In this document: positions 18,235 to 26,145 of the stretch, one piece after another
Position numbering within the stretch: the first letter of the stretch is position 1
Layout: each line of letters begins with the position of its first letter
Source: Planctomycetaceae bacterium
GTDB lineage: Bacteria; Planctomycetota; Phycisphaerae; UBA1845; UTPLA1
NCBI GenBank assembly: GCA_011525745.1
Contig: WYBU01000068.1
Location: 1-64,000 of the forward strand
Length of the DNA: 64,000 nucleotides
Direction of reading: 5' to 3'
The notes under the pieces: model-generated
Told to the model about the DNA's origin: nothing
Databases searched by the model: none
Seen by the model: only the letters and a program-made list of their open reading frames with translations
Translations under genes and position numbers: made by a program

Positions 18235-18638
18235 TAGCCGGCTCCGAGTTCCTTCAGACGGGCGACGATGTCGGCCTTGGGCAAAAACCCCTCATGCCGC
18301 CAGACTTCACGACTATTAGTGTCGTAAAAAATCTGCGTCGGGATGACGCGGACGCCGTACTGCTTGTTCGCGTCGGGGTTCTTCCAGACGTCGATGAACT
18401 CGATCGTCGCTCGGCCGGCGTACTCAACTTTCAGCTCGGCCAGGATGGGGGCCATCTGCTTGCAGGGAATGCACGCGTCCGCGCCCAGATCGACCATGCG
18501 CGGCAGGCCGCCACGGGCATCGGCCGGTTGCGATGGCGGCGCCGCGCGCGAGCGCGCCTCGCGAAGCAGCGCCACGCCGGCGACGGACACGCCGATGAAA
18601 AAAACGATGGCGACGGTCTTGATGGATCCGGAATTCAT
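18234..18638 (-). CDS. Membrane-anchored thioredoxin
   Basis: A 134-residue protein with an N-terminal membrane helix (IKTVAIVFFIGVSVAGVAL) and a thioredoxin domain with active site ACIPCKQ (Cys56, Cys59) and cis-Pro in VIPTQIFYD. The Trp usually preceding the first Cys is Ala-Asp-Ala here. It is coupled by a TAATG overlap to ccdA, its likely electron donor. The domain probably faces the periplasm because the signal-like helix is N-terminal with a basic residue before it. Confidence 0.9.
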   Translation of the reverse strand: MNSGSIKTVAIVFFIGVSVAGVALLREARSRAAPPSQPADARGGLPRMVDLGADACIPCKQMAPILAELKVEYAGRATIEFIDVWKNPDANKQYGVRVIPTQIFYDTNSREVWRHEGFLPKADIVARLKELGAG

Positions 18639-18790
18639 GACGGCGGCCTCCTTCCTGACTCATCGAATTCACCGGCGGGCACTGCGGCGCTCCATACGCG
18701 CCCGCACGGCGGCCGCATCGTGGAACGCTTCCTCGTGCACAACGCGCAACCCGAAGTGGAACATCGGGCCGCGGCTCACGTGTACGCCCT

Positions 18791-19492
18791 CTAATGCTCC
18801 TCTCGCGCGGCCGCTTCCAGCCGCTCGCGTAACGTCGAGATCGACATTCCCAAACGCCGCGCCAGGCGGCCCATCTGTTCGTCTGCTTGCAGCGGCTCCT
18901 GGACCCCCAGCACGCGCGCCATCCGATCCGGCGACAGGCCCGTCACCTGCACCACTTCTCCCACCGTCATCGAGCCGCGTATCGGCTCTTCCTCGATTGA
19001 ACGCTCATGGCGCTCGACATCAACCGGCGATGCGGCCTGCGGTTCTTTGTCCTCGCGCCCGCCGCGCTCCTGTCGACCGGCGCCGGCAGCAGCCTGTGAT
19101 TCGACCGTGGCACGCTGCGCCGCCCAGACGAACCCGCCCACCAGCAGGACCGTCGCGGCCAGCACCGCGCCGCCCGAAAGATTGCGGCGCAAGGCCGATC
19201 GCGCATGCGCGGCCGAACTCGGCGTGCGGAACCAGCGCAGAACGAGGTTGCACACCCAGTGCCAATGCAGGGCCAGGTGCAGCAGCAGCAGCACGCCCAG
19301 TGAAACGGCCAGCCAGAAATGCACGTCGCCCCACTCGTGCCGTGTCATGTTCCACGCCGACAATCGCTCGCCGCTGCCGCGCGGCAGGATGTATCGCACC
19401 AGAAGCCCCGTGGCGATCATGGCCAGCATGACGAAATACGTGACCAGGTCGATAACGAAATTCAGCGTCGCGCGGGTCATGTCATGCTCCAC
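18791..19492 (-). CDS. DUF4405-type membrane protein with helical tail
   Basis: A 233-residue protein. The first ~100 residues contain two membrane helices with His residues placed for haem (HEWGDVHFWLAV and HLALHWHW), as in DUF4405 and related b-type cytochrome domains; a third helix is at LSGGAVLAATVLLVGGF. The cytoplasmic or periplasmic tail ends with a compact domain, SMTVGEVVQVTGLSPDRMA, seen as a C-terminal companion in this family. It could pass electrons between quinones and the nearby thiol carriers. Spacing to the next gene is 28 bp, consistent with one transcript. Confidence 0.75.
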   Translation of the reverse strand: MEHDMTRATLNFVIDLVTYFVMLAMIATGLLVRYILPRGSGERLSAWNMTRHEWGDVHFWLAVSLGVLLLLHLALHWHWVCNLVLRWFRTPSSAAHARSALRRNLSGGAVLAATVLLVGGFVWAAQRATVESQAAAGAGRQERGGREDKEPQAASPVDVERHERSIEEEPIRGSMTVGEVVQVTGLSPDRMARVLGVQEPLQADEQMGRLARRLGMSISTLRERLEAAAREEH

Positions 19493-19520
19493 GTACCGGG
19501 CGGTCGGCGATCAAACAGCC

Positions 19521-19769
19521 TCAGCCGTGCGCCGCCGCCTCGCTCAGCATTCGCGAAATCTCAGACGCGGCCGGGACCTTTCCGGCCGCGACCACTTTGC
19601 CGTCGAGGATCAGTGCGGGTGTAAAGATGACGCCACGGCGGACGAACTCGTTGATGTCCTGCACGTGTACGAGCTGATAGGGCACGCCCAGTTTGTCCGC
19701 CGCGGCGCGTGCGGTCTGCTCCAGCAGGTCGCACTTGGCGCATCCGGTTCCCAGAATTTCGATCTTCAT
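19521..19769 (-). CDS. Small glutaredoxin/thioredoxin-like protein
   Basis: An 82-residue redoxin of the 'redox-active disulfide protein 2' type: active site GTGCAKCD (Cys10, Cys13) at the end of the first strand and cis-Pro in IFTPALILDG. It is cytosolic, with no signal peptide. Homologues are commonly encoded beside COG0701 permeases and arsR. It sits between DUF2892 and DUF4405 genes with short gaps. It may reduce arsenate reductase or act on the permease; substrate not shown. Confidence 0.85.
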   Translation of the reverse strand: MKIEILGTGCAKCDLLEQTARAAADKLGVPYQLVHVQDINEFVRRGVIFTPALILDGKVVAAGKVPAASEISRMLSEAAAHG

Positions 19770-19790
19770 CGTGACCTCCCGTTGGCGCGT

Positions 19791-19991
19791 TTACGCGCCG
19801 GATTGCGACGCCACGCCCAGGCGCCTGAGGATGTCCTCCATCAAGCACCAGCGCGTGAACGCCGACTGCAACAAGTTCGCGCCGACGAAGGCGGTGAACC
19901 ACAGCCAGTGCGGCGACACAAAGTGCGCCAGCAGCAGACTGATGAGCACGAAGCTGCCGGCGATCGCGCGAATCCAGCGTTCCAGCGTCAT
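19791..19991 (-). CDS. DUF2892 small membrane protein
   Basis: A 66-residue protein starting MTLERWIRAIAGSFVLISL, with two membrane helices (the second WLWFTAFVGANLLQSAFT) and the closing CLMEDILRRLGV. This is the DUF2892 pattern, a two-helix domain also found fused to rhodanese in YgaP. The conserved Cys precedes MEDIL. It lies 31 bp after the permease gene. Function unknown; recurrent with sulfur- and arsenic-related genes. Confidence 0.85.
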   Translation of the reverse strand: MTLERWIRAIAGSFVLISLLLAHFVSPHWLWFTAFVGANLLQSAFTRWCLMEDILRRLGVASQSGA

Positions 19992-20022
19992 CTCATTTGT
20001 CCTCCCGAGCCGCTTCGCCCGC

Positions 20023-21372
20023 CTACCGCACGGCGACCGCCAGGGCGGCGCCGGCCCCATCCGCCTGCGTCGCGCCGAAAATCATGCCAACAATGGTCGC
20101 AATCACGACGATGATCAGGCTGAACGCGGCCGTCTTCTTCACGCCCATCACGCGGCACAGCACGAGCATGTTGGGCAGCGACAACGCCGGTCCCGCCAGC
20201 AGCAGCGCCAAGGCCGGGCCGCGGGCCATGCCGTGCTCCATCAGCGCTTGCGTGATCGGCACCTCGGTCAGTGTGGCGAAGTAGAACAGCGCGCCGACGA
20301 CCGAGCCGATCGCATTCGCCCGCAAGCTGTTGTCGCCGACGAGCATGCCGATCTGCCGGTCGGGCAGCAGTGCCGAGATGAAGCCGACCACGAAGACGCC
20401 GCCGAACAGCAGCGGTACCAGCAGCCTGGTGAATTCCCAGGTGTTGTGCATCCACTGCCGGAACTCGTCGCGCGTCACCCAGCGGCGAATCATGACGGCG
20501 ACGCCCAGCCCGCACAGGCCGGCCAGCCACCAGCGGATGTGGTGAACTTCCATCACCCATGAACGCGTCTCGATGATCTCGGCGATGTCGGCCTTGGACA
20601 GCGTCAGGCGGTCGCCGGCACGAACACCGTTGGCGGACTGCTGCACCTGGATCATGACTTCGTCGCGCATTTCCTGAAGCACGACGCCGCGCACTTCCGA
20701 GCCATCGGTGCGTTTGATGATCGCGTCGCCGGGATTGAACCAGTCGGAAAAGATCAGAAAACCGATCATGCCCGCCAACAGCAGACCGCTCTGCCAGCCG
20801 CGGCGGCCCATGGCGGGCGAATCGGGAGCGACGGCGACGGCCGTGTTTCGGCTGCGCTCTTCCCGGCGAAACAGGCCGGCCATGCCGAGTCCGACGAGGA
20901 AGGCGAAGCCGACGGCGCCGATGGCGCGCCACAGCCCGATGTCGAAGCCCAACACGCGCGCCGTCAGGAAGATCGCCAGCACGTTGATCGCCGGACCGGA
21001 GTAGAGAAACGCCGAGGCGGGTCCCAGCCCCGCGCCGAGCTGGTAGATGCCGGCGAACATCGGCAACACGCTGCACGAGCAGACCGCCAGCACCACGCCG
21101 GCGACCGACGCGACCGAGTAGGCGGCCAGCTTGTTGGACTTCGGACCGAGGTATCGCATCACGGCGGCCTGCGACAAGAACGTGATGATGGCGCCGGCGA
21201 TGAACAGGGCCGGCACGACGCAGGCGAGCGTGTGGTTACGGGCATACCACTGAAGCAGCTTGAACGCCTCGACGACGGCGGACTCGACGCGGGGATTGGC
21301 CAGCGGCAGGTAGTAGGCGATCAGAAAGATCGCGAGCAGGGCGGCAAAGATTTTCAAATCTTTGGATTTCAC
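20023..21372 (-). CDS. COG0701-type permease (ArsP-like)
   Basis: A 449-residue protein with about ten membrane helices. The signature ALVVLAVCSCSVLPMF-like region reads GVVLAVCSCSVLPMFAG, and the second half repeats a similar pattern around TEVPITQALMEHG. Some relatives (ArsP) export trivalent organoarsenicals; others are uncharacterised. A ~90-residue insert in the middle (DGSEVRGVVLQEM to TLSKADIAEIIE) looks like a soluble beta-rich domain that small ArsP proteins lack. The start is a GTG preceded by GGGAGG; upstream codons lie over a second palindrome and are unlikely to be translated. Second gene after arsR. Confidence 0.85.
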   Translation of the reverse strand: MKSKDLKIFAALLAIFLIAYYLPLANPRVESAVVEAFKLLQWYARNHTLACVVPALFIAGAIITFLSQAAVMRYLGPKSNKLAAYSVASVAGVVLAVCSCSVLPMFAGIYQLGAGLGPASAFLYSGPAINVLAIFLTARVLGFDIGLWRAIGAVGFAFLVGLGMAGLFRREERSRNTAVAVAPDSPAMGRRGWQSGLLLAGMIGFLIFSDWFNPGDAIIKRTDGSEVRGVVLQEMRDEVMIQVQQSANGVRAGDRLTLSKADIAEIIETRSWVMEVHHIRWWLAGLCGLGVAVMIRRWVTRDEFRQWMHNTWEFTRLLVPLLFGGVFVVGFISALLPDRQIGMLVGDNSLRANAIGSVVGALFYFATLTEVPITQALMEHGMARGPALALLLAGPALSLPNMLVLCRVMGVKKTAAFSLIIVVIATIVGMIFGATQADGAGAALAVAVR

Positions 21373-21447
21373 GGCGGATCGAACCTCCCGGCGTTTCGTC
21401 CTGCACGTCTCATGCCAATATGGCCATTTCGCCATGAATCGCTCGAG

Positions 21448-21472
21448 AAAAAAAACCGGATCGCGACCCGGC
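21448..21472 (-). terminator. Terminator-like hairpin after arsR
   Basis: On the minus strand CCGG-GTCGCGAT-CCGG is followed by eight T residues just after the arsR stop. It may attenuate read-through into the permease genes, which would give arsR higher expression than the cluster. A sequence related to the arsR operator (AATATGGCCA) lies between this hairpin and the permease start, so the permease may have its own regulated promoter. Confidence 0.6.
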
Positions 21473-21476
21473 TGTT

Positions 21477-21812
21477 TCAGCGGAGCACGGCCTGTTGGGC
21501 CTTGAGATTCTCGCTCAGCACGCCTTCGATGCACTCCCAGAAACCCTTGAGGCAGCAGACCTTAACGCTGTAGAAGACCATGACGCCGTCGCGGCGGTCT
21601 TCGACGAGGCCGGCCTGCTTGAGCAGCGCCAGGTGTTTTGAGACCGTGGACTGATCGGCCCCGACGAGGTCGGTCAACTCACAGACGCACATGGGGCGGC
21701 GCTCCAGCGCTTCGAGAATCATCAGCCGGCTGGAGTGGGCCAGCGCCTTGGCGATGCGGGCACGGGCCTCGTAGCGGCTGCGGGCGGCTCGCGCGGCGGG
21801 TTTCATGGCCAT
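21477..21812 (-). CDS. arsR: ArsR-family arsenite-responsive repressor
   Basis: A 111-residue winged-helix repressor. The sensor motif MCVCEL (Cys42, Cys44) sits at the start of the recognition region, as in arsenite-binding ArsR, with a further Cys pair at VCCLK (86, 87). The DNA-recognition helix is QSTVSKHLALLKQAG. Binding of As(III) to the Cys residues releases it from DNA. There is no ribosome site; the promoter places the transcription start at or next to the ATG, so a leaderless mRNA is likely. A second ATG two codons later is an alternative. Divergent from arsC. Confidence 0.93.
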   Translation of the reverse strand: MAMKPAARAARSRYEARARIAKALAHSSRLMILEALERRPMCVCELTDLVGADQSTVSKHLALLKQAGLVEDRRDGVMVFYSVKVCCLKGFWECIEGVLSENLKAQQAVLR

Positions 21813-21846
21813 ATGGCTATTATACCATATAATGATCCGAAGTCCA
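21811..21846 (-). promoter_or_regulatory. arsR promoter with overlapping operator
   Basis: Minus strand: -35 TGGACT (21841-21846), 16-bp spacer, -10 TATAAT (21819-21824). An inverted repeat ATATGG-N8-CCATAT (21811-21830) covers the -10 box and the first bases of arsR, a natural site for ArsR autorepression. The -10 box ends 6 nt before the ATG. Confidence 0.7.
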
Positions 21847-22079
21847 GTTGAAAAAGGGATGTTGGGCGGTCGAGGTTTTCCGCACGGACGTTCATCGCCG
21901 TTTTTTTGCGCAACGGCGCCCATCAGCGCGCCGTACGTGTTCGCGATCGTTGCTTGGCTTATACTCAATCGGGAGGCCCGTGGGCCGATGGCCGAGGCAC
22001 AAGACGTTGCGGCGGTCTCCAATGTTGCGTGGACCTTCAGGCGACGGACGCCGCGATCGTCCCAACCGGGCCATTTGTC

Positions 22080-22526
22080 ATGACCGATTCGACACAGACC
22101 GGACATTCCCGTAAACGCGTGCTATTCCTCTGCACCGGCAACTCGTGCCGCTCGCAGATGGCCGAGGCGTTGTGGCGGCGACTGGCCGGCGACGCCTGGG
22201 AGGTGGTCAGCGCCGGAACGAAGCCGGCCGACGAGATTTATCCGCACGCCGTGACGGCGATGGCCGAAGTCGGCCTTGACCTGCGCGGCCAGCGGCCCAA
22301 GACGCCCGACGGCTTCACCGGAACGCCGTTCGACCTTGTGGTGACGGTTTGCAACAACGCCGAGCAGGAGTGTCCCACGTTTGCCGGGGCCAAGCGGAAA
22401 GTCCACTGGCCGTTCGACGACCCGCCCAGGGCGCCGGGCGGCGAAGCCGAAAAGCTGGCCGCCTGCCGCCGCGTACGGGATGAAATCGAAGCCCGGATTC
22501 GCAAATTTCTGGCGGAAGAAAAGTGA
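22080..22526 (+). CDS. arsC: Arsenate reductase ArsC, thioredoxin-coupled type
   Basis: A 148-residue low-molecular-weight phosphatase-type reductase. The P-loop is CTGNSCR (Cys18, CX5R), the relay Cys pair lies in TVCNNAEQEC with the normal 7-residue spacing, and the acid is in WPFDDP. It converts arsenate to arsenite using thioredoxin for turnover. It is transcribed divergently from arsR with a ~270-bp space, so both may answer to arsenite. This is the second arsenate reductase domain in the window; the first is fused to PhoU. The two differ in their P-loops and relay spacing. Confidence 0.95.
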   Translation: MTDSTQTGHSRKRVLFLCTGNSCRSQMAEALWRRLAGDAWEVVSAGTKPADEIYPHAVTAMAEVGLDLRGQRPKTPDGFTGTPFDLVVTVCNNAEQECPTFAGAKRKVHWPFDDPPRAPGGEAEKLAACRRVRDEIEARIRKFLAEEK

Positions 22527-22631
22527 GTCCATAGGGTGCGCTGAGCGTACCGATCAGCCGCCAGCCGAGAGCCGTCATTCCGGCGCAGACGGCAAACCAG
22601 TCCGCCGCGGCGCTTGCAACTCCGCGTGAGC

Positions 22632-22676
22632 TTGGACGCGGTGGATGACGTGGACAACATGGTCGGAGTGGACGCC
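22632..22676 (+). repeat. 9-bp periodic repeat, GTGGAC type
   Basis: Five consecutive 9-bp units of the form (G/T)TGGAYnnn, from TTGGACGCG to GTGGACGCC, with one degenerate unit. A second block of the same period and consensus, in reverse orientation, is at 27333-27386. Confidence 0.7.
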
Positions 22677-22701
22677 CGTCACATTCTTTCGACGCCTTGA
22701 T

Positions 22702-23949
22702 TCACGGGGGGTCCGGAAGGCCGTTGTCCTCGACCTCGATCGACGTGTTGCCCTGAAATCGCAGGTACGCCGCCACGAACGACGCCGCGCTCCAGGCCTG
22801 ATACGCCTTGCCCATCGGCCGGCCGGTGCGCCCGTGCGCCCATTCGTTGAACTCCCAGGGTCGTTCCATGCCGTCGCGACACAACTCGGCCAGGCGGTTC
22901 AGGGCCGTCTCGGCGTCGGCGCGTTTGTTGAGCCGCATCAGGAATCGCACCCACAACCCGCCGACGAACGGCCAGATGCCGCCGTTGTGATAATGGTCCG
23001 GCAGGTTCTGAAGGTTGACGAGGAAGTAGTCGCGCCAGTCCGGCTCGCCCGGGCGAACGCTGGGATAGATGACCCGCACCGGAAACGGCTGGTCGATGGC
23101 GATCTGCCGCAGGAAACGCCAGACGATTTCCGAGCGTTTCGGATCCAGCAGGCCGTAAAGCGAGGCGATAATGTTGGCGAACACGTCGCAGCGCCAACTG
23201 AAGCCGAAGGGGGTGATCTGCGTGATCAGATAACGCGTGCGGCCGAGCGTGAACTGCGTGTCGGCGAACGACTCGACGCTTTCGCGGACCGTCTCGGGCG
23301 TCGGCCAGAACTGCTTGTTGATCAGGCGCCGCACGCGGCGGGCGCGCTCGATGTAGCGGTCCGGCGATCGGCCGACCATCTGGCGCAGCCCGACGAAATC
23401 GATATTGGCGCGATACCACAGGACCTCGTCGTAGAGCACGTTGTAGGAACGCGGAAACAGGTCCATCCAGTCCGACGCTTCGGGCACTTCGATCAGCCCG
23501 CAGTTGTTCGAGTCGTGGGCGCTGAGCCACTTCATCGTGCGATGCAGGCGGTCGAAGTGCTTCTTCGCAAAGGCATGATCGCCGGTGAGCTTCACGTAGT
23601 TCCATACCGCCATGACGATCCACATCGGCCCGTCGATGCCGGCGATGTTTCCGATGCCCGCGTACTCGGGCTTGCCGGTAACGGCATCGACATAGTTGGG
23701 CAGCAGGCCGTCTGGCGTCTGTGCCGTCAGAATCGTCTCGAACGAGCGGCGGGCGCACTCGGTCAGTTCGGCGTCGCCCAGCGGCAGCGACCACATGGCC
23801 GTCATCGCTGCATCTCGGGCCCAGACGCTGCGGTAGTTGCTCAGTGCGTCGACGTCGTGCTGAATGCTGCACGCGCTGAAGCCGCGCGGCGTCACGTTCA
23901 TCCGCAGCACGTCCTGTGCCCGCTGGAACGCCTCGTCAATCAGGTGCAT
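22702..23949 (-). CDS. GH100-like glycoside hydrolase (neutral invertase type)
   Basis: A 415-residue (alpha/alpha)6-barrel enzyme. Motifs shared with alkaline/neutral invertases and amylo-1,6-glucosidases include SVWARDAAMTAM, DWMDLFPRSYNVLYDE, YHNGGIWPFVGGLW and WAHGRTGRPMGKAYQAWSA. GH100 enzymes hydrolyse sucrose. It starts 14 bp inside the end of the phosphatase gene, so it is the last gene of the sugar operon. Its place after a sucrose-phosphate synthase-like and a sucrose phosphatase-like gene supports action on the product of those two enzymes, either sucrose or a relative such as mannosylfructose. Confidence 0.82.
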   Translation of the reverse strand: MHLIDEAFQRAQDVLRMNVTPRGFSACSIQHDVDALSNYRSVWARDAAMTAMWSLPLGDAELTECARRSFETILTAQTPDGLLPNYVDAVTGKPEYAGIGNIAGIDGPMWIVMAVWNYVKLTGDHAFAKKHFDRLHRTMKWLSAHDSNNCGLIEVPEASDWMDLFPRSYNVLYDEVLWYRANIDFVGLRQMVGRSPDRYIERARRVRRLINKQFWPTPETVRESVESFADTQFTLGRTRYLITQITPFGFSWRCDVFANIIASLYGLLDPKRSEIVWRFLRQIAIDQPFPVRVIYPSVRPGEPDWRDYFLVNLQNLPDHYHNGGIWPFVGGLWVRFLMRLNKRADAETALNRLAELCRDGMERPWEFNEWAHGRTGRPMGKAYQAWSAASFVAAYLRFQGNTSIEVEDNGLPDPP

Positions 23950-24682
23950 CGCCTGCCGCTCCCTCGATCCAGAAACGCAACCCCTCCAGCACGCCCGCAG
24001 CGTACGACCGCCGCGCATGATAGACGCGCGGATCGTCCAGGCGCTTCAGTTCCTCGTGCGCGTTGGCGACGACGATCCCGCGGAAACCCTGTTGAAACAG
24101 CGACAAATCGTTACCCGAATCGCCCGCCGCCGCCACCGCCTCGGCCGCGATTCCCCATTGTGCCGCCAGGTGCGCCGCCGCCGCGCCTTTGCTGACCCCC
24201 GCCGGCACGACGTCCAGATCGCGCCGCGAGCTGTAAATGACGTTCGCCCGCACTCCCTGTTGTGCGAGCGACTGCTCAAGGGCCGCCAGCGCATCGGGCG
24301 CCGCATCGTGCCAATACGCGCTGATCTTCAAATCGGACTGAAACTCCTCCGGCTGGAGCGTGGCGCCGGCACTTTCGGCCAGAATTCGTCGGACGCGGGC
24401 CGCGTCGAAGCCGGCGGCGATTTGCCCACGCCATGATTCGACCAGCCGCCCGCAGGGGTGTTCGTGGATGGCCGTGCCGACGCCGCCGATGATCGCGTCG
24501 GGGACGGGCAGGCGGGTCGTTTCGATCGACGCCAGCACGGACTCGCGGAAACGGCCTGACGCGTAAACGAGACGCGGGCGGCCGCGGCGCGCGGACCACC
24601 ACGCGGCGAAGGCGGCCAGCGCGGCGTCGTCGCCCAGCAGCGTGCCGTCGAGGTCGGTTACGAAGAGATCGACTCGCGCCAT
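23936..24682 (-). CDS. HAD sugar phosphatase (sucrose-6-phosphate phosphatase-like)
   Basis: A 248-residue HAD hydrolase with a C2B-type cap. Motif I FVTDLDGTLL has both Asp, motif II is VYASGR, motif III Lys in VSKGAAAAHL and motif IV AAGDSGNDLSLF. This arrangement is that of sucrose- or mannosylfructose-phosphate phosphatases, which remove the phosphate from the disaccharide phosphate made by the enzyme upstream. It overlaps the synthase gene by 25 bp, so translation is coupled. Confidence 0.88.
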   Translation of the reverse strand: MARVDLFVTDLDGTLLGDDAALAAFAAWWSARRGRPRLVYASGRFRESVLASIETTRLPVPDAIIGGVGTAIHEHPCGRLVESWRGQIAAGFDAARVRRILAESAGATLQPEEFQSDLKISAYWHDAAPDALAALEQSLAQQGVRANVIYSSRRDLDVVPAGVSKGAAAAHLAAQWGIAAEAVAAAGDSGNDLSLFQQGFRGIVVANAHEELKRLDDPRVYHARRSYAAGVLEGLRFWIEGAAGDAPD

Positions 24683-25974
24683 GGTTCGCCGATGCGCCGG
24701 TCCACTGCGACGCGCATGCGGAAGCCCTGAAGGATATTAAGAATCTGTTGGGCGATGCCCATCCAGGTGAAGCTGGCCCGCGCACGTTGGGGGCCGTAGC
24801 GCGCCAGTTGTGCGGTGACGCGCTCATGCCGCAGCACGGCGCAGATCGCGTGGCCGAACGCCTCGGTATCGAACGGATTGGCGTACAGTGCCTCGAGACC
24901 CCAGGCGACCTGCTCGTACAGACCGCCCTCGGTCGTGATCACCGCCGGCGTGCCGCACGCCATCGCCTCGACCGCGGTCATGCCGAACGGCTCGTATCGG
25001 CTGCTCAGCGCGAAGACGTCCGCGGCGCGGTAGTAGTCCGGAAGCTGAGCGTCGGGGATATAGTCGCGGAACTGCACGCGATCCGCGTGGCCCGTTTCGG
25101 CCGCCAGGCTCTTGAGCTGGTCCAACTGCCCGCGCTCGTGATCGGTCGGTTCGGTCGGTCCGCCGACGGCCAGCAGCAGCCGCGCATCGTCGATGCGCGG
25201 AAAGACGACCTGCATTGCGCGAATCAGCAGATCGTATCCCTTGTTCTCGGCCAGCCGCCCGAGCGCCAGCACGATGCGGCCTTGCAGGCCCAGTTCCTGT
25301 TTCAGCGCCTGTCGCGTGGCGTGCGAAACGGGGAAGAAGCGCACGTCGTCGTAGCCGGGCGGCACCACGTAAATTTTTTCGCGCGGCGCGTCGTAGTCCT
25401 TTCCCATCAGGATGTCGCGCTGCTGCGGCGTCGTCGCGATCAGCGCGTCGCACTCGTCGTAGACCGTTTTCTCGTCGCGGATTCGGCGGCGGAAGTTGTA
25501 TTGCCGCTCCAGTCCCTCCGGATCGCCGTCCATGTTGTCGCGCTTCCACGAGCCGATCGAGTGCGGCGTGTGCAAGTGCGGAACGTCCAGCCGGTTCGCC
25601 AGCGCCTGCCCGGCCAGCCCGGCGTCCCAGTAGTGGCTGTTGATGAAGCCGTACTTGAGCCGCTTGGATTCGACGAATTCGTGGACACTCTGCACCCACT
25701 CGGGAATGTGCCGGTACAGGGTCTCCTTCGGAATGAAGTCGTCGCCGCCGCATGAAAAACGCAGGATGCGGACGCGCTCGTCGACTTCGTCGATGCGCGG
25801 CTGCTTCTCGAAACGGCGGGTCAGAATGTCGACCGCGTAGCCCATGCGTCCGAGACATTTGCTCAGCTCAAGTACGTAGAGCACCTGCCCGCCCGTGTCC
25901 GGCCGTCCCAACTGCGGCTCGGCCGATACGTAGCCGTGGGTCGAAATCATCATGATGCGTTGTCGCGCGGCCAT
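24658..25974 (-). CDS. GT4 glycosyltransferase, sucrose-phosphate synthase-like
   Basis: A 438-residue retaining glycosyltransferase. The N-lobe opens with STHGYVSAEPQLGRPDTGGQ, the acceptor-binding region of sucrose/mannosylfructose-phosphate synthases, and includes PHLHTPHSIGSWKR. The C-lobe contains LGRLAENKGYDLL and the nucleotide-sugar motif EPFGMTAVEAMACGTPAV (E-x7-E). It joins a sugar nucleotide to fructose-6-phosphate. The ATG used has GGAGG 5 nt upstream; another ATG 7 codons before is weaker. First gene of a three-gene operon for synthesis and breakdown of a non-reducing disaccharide, a compatible solute or reserve. Confidence 0.88.
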   Translation of the reverse strand: MAARQRIMMISTHGYVSAEPQLGRPDTGGQVLYVLELSKCLGRMGYAVDILTRRFEKQPRIDEVDERVRILRFSCGGDDFIPKETLYRHIPEWVQSVHEFVESKRLKYGFINSHYWDAGLAGQALANRLDVPHLHTPHSIGSWKRDNMDGDPEGLERQYNFRRRIRDEKTVYDECDALIATTPQQRDILMGKDYDAPREKIYVVPPGYDDVRFFPVSHATRQALKQELGLQGRIVLALGRLAENKGYDLLIRAMQVVFPRIDDARLLLAVGGPTEPTDHERGQLDQLKSLAAETGHADRVQFRDYIPDAQLPDYYRAADVFALSSRYEPFGMTAVEAMACGTPAVITTEGGLYEQVAWGLEALYANPFDTEAFGHAICAVLRHERVTAQLARYGPQRARASFTWMGIAQQILNILQGFRMRVAVDRRIGEPWRESISS

Positions 25975-26145
25975 GATCGCCTCCGTGTCTTGCATCCCCC
26001 GGCCCGTGAGAGTCCGCCGTGGCGCGAAGAATTGATGGAGGTTTTATAGCCCGGCGCGGCTTCCTTCGCAAGCGTGAACGACGTGCCGCTGATTGTTTAT
26101 TACACTCTTTGGCATATTCTCATGGAGCGCCGCCGACAGCGGCGC

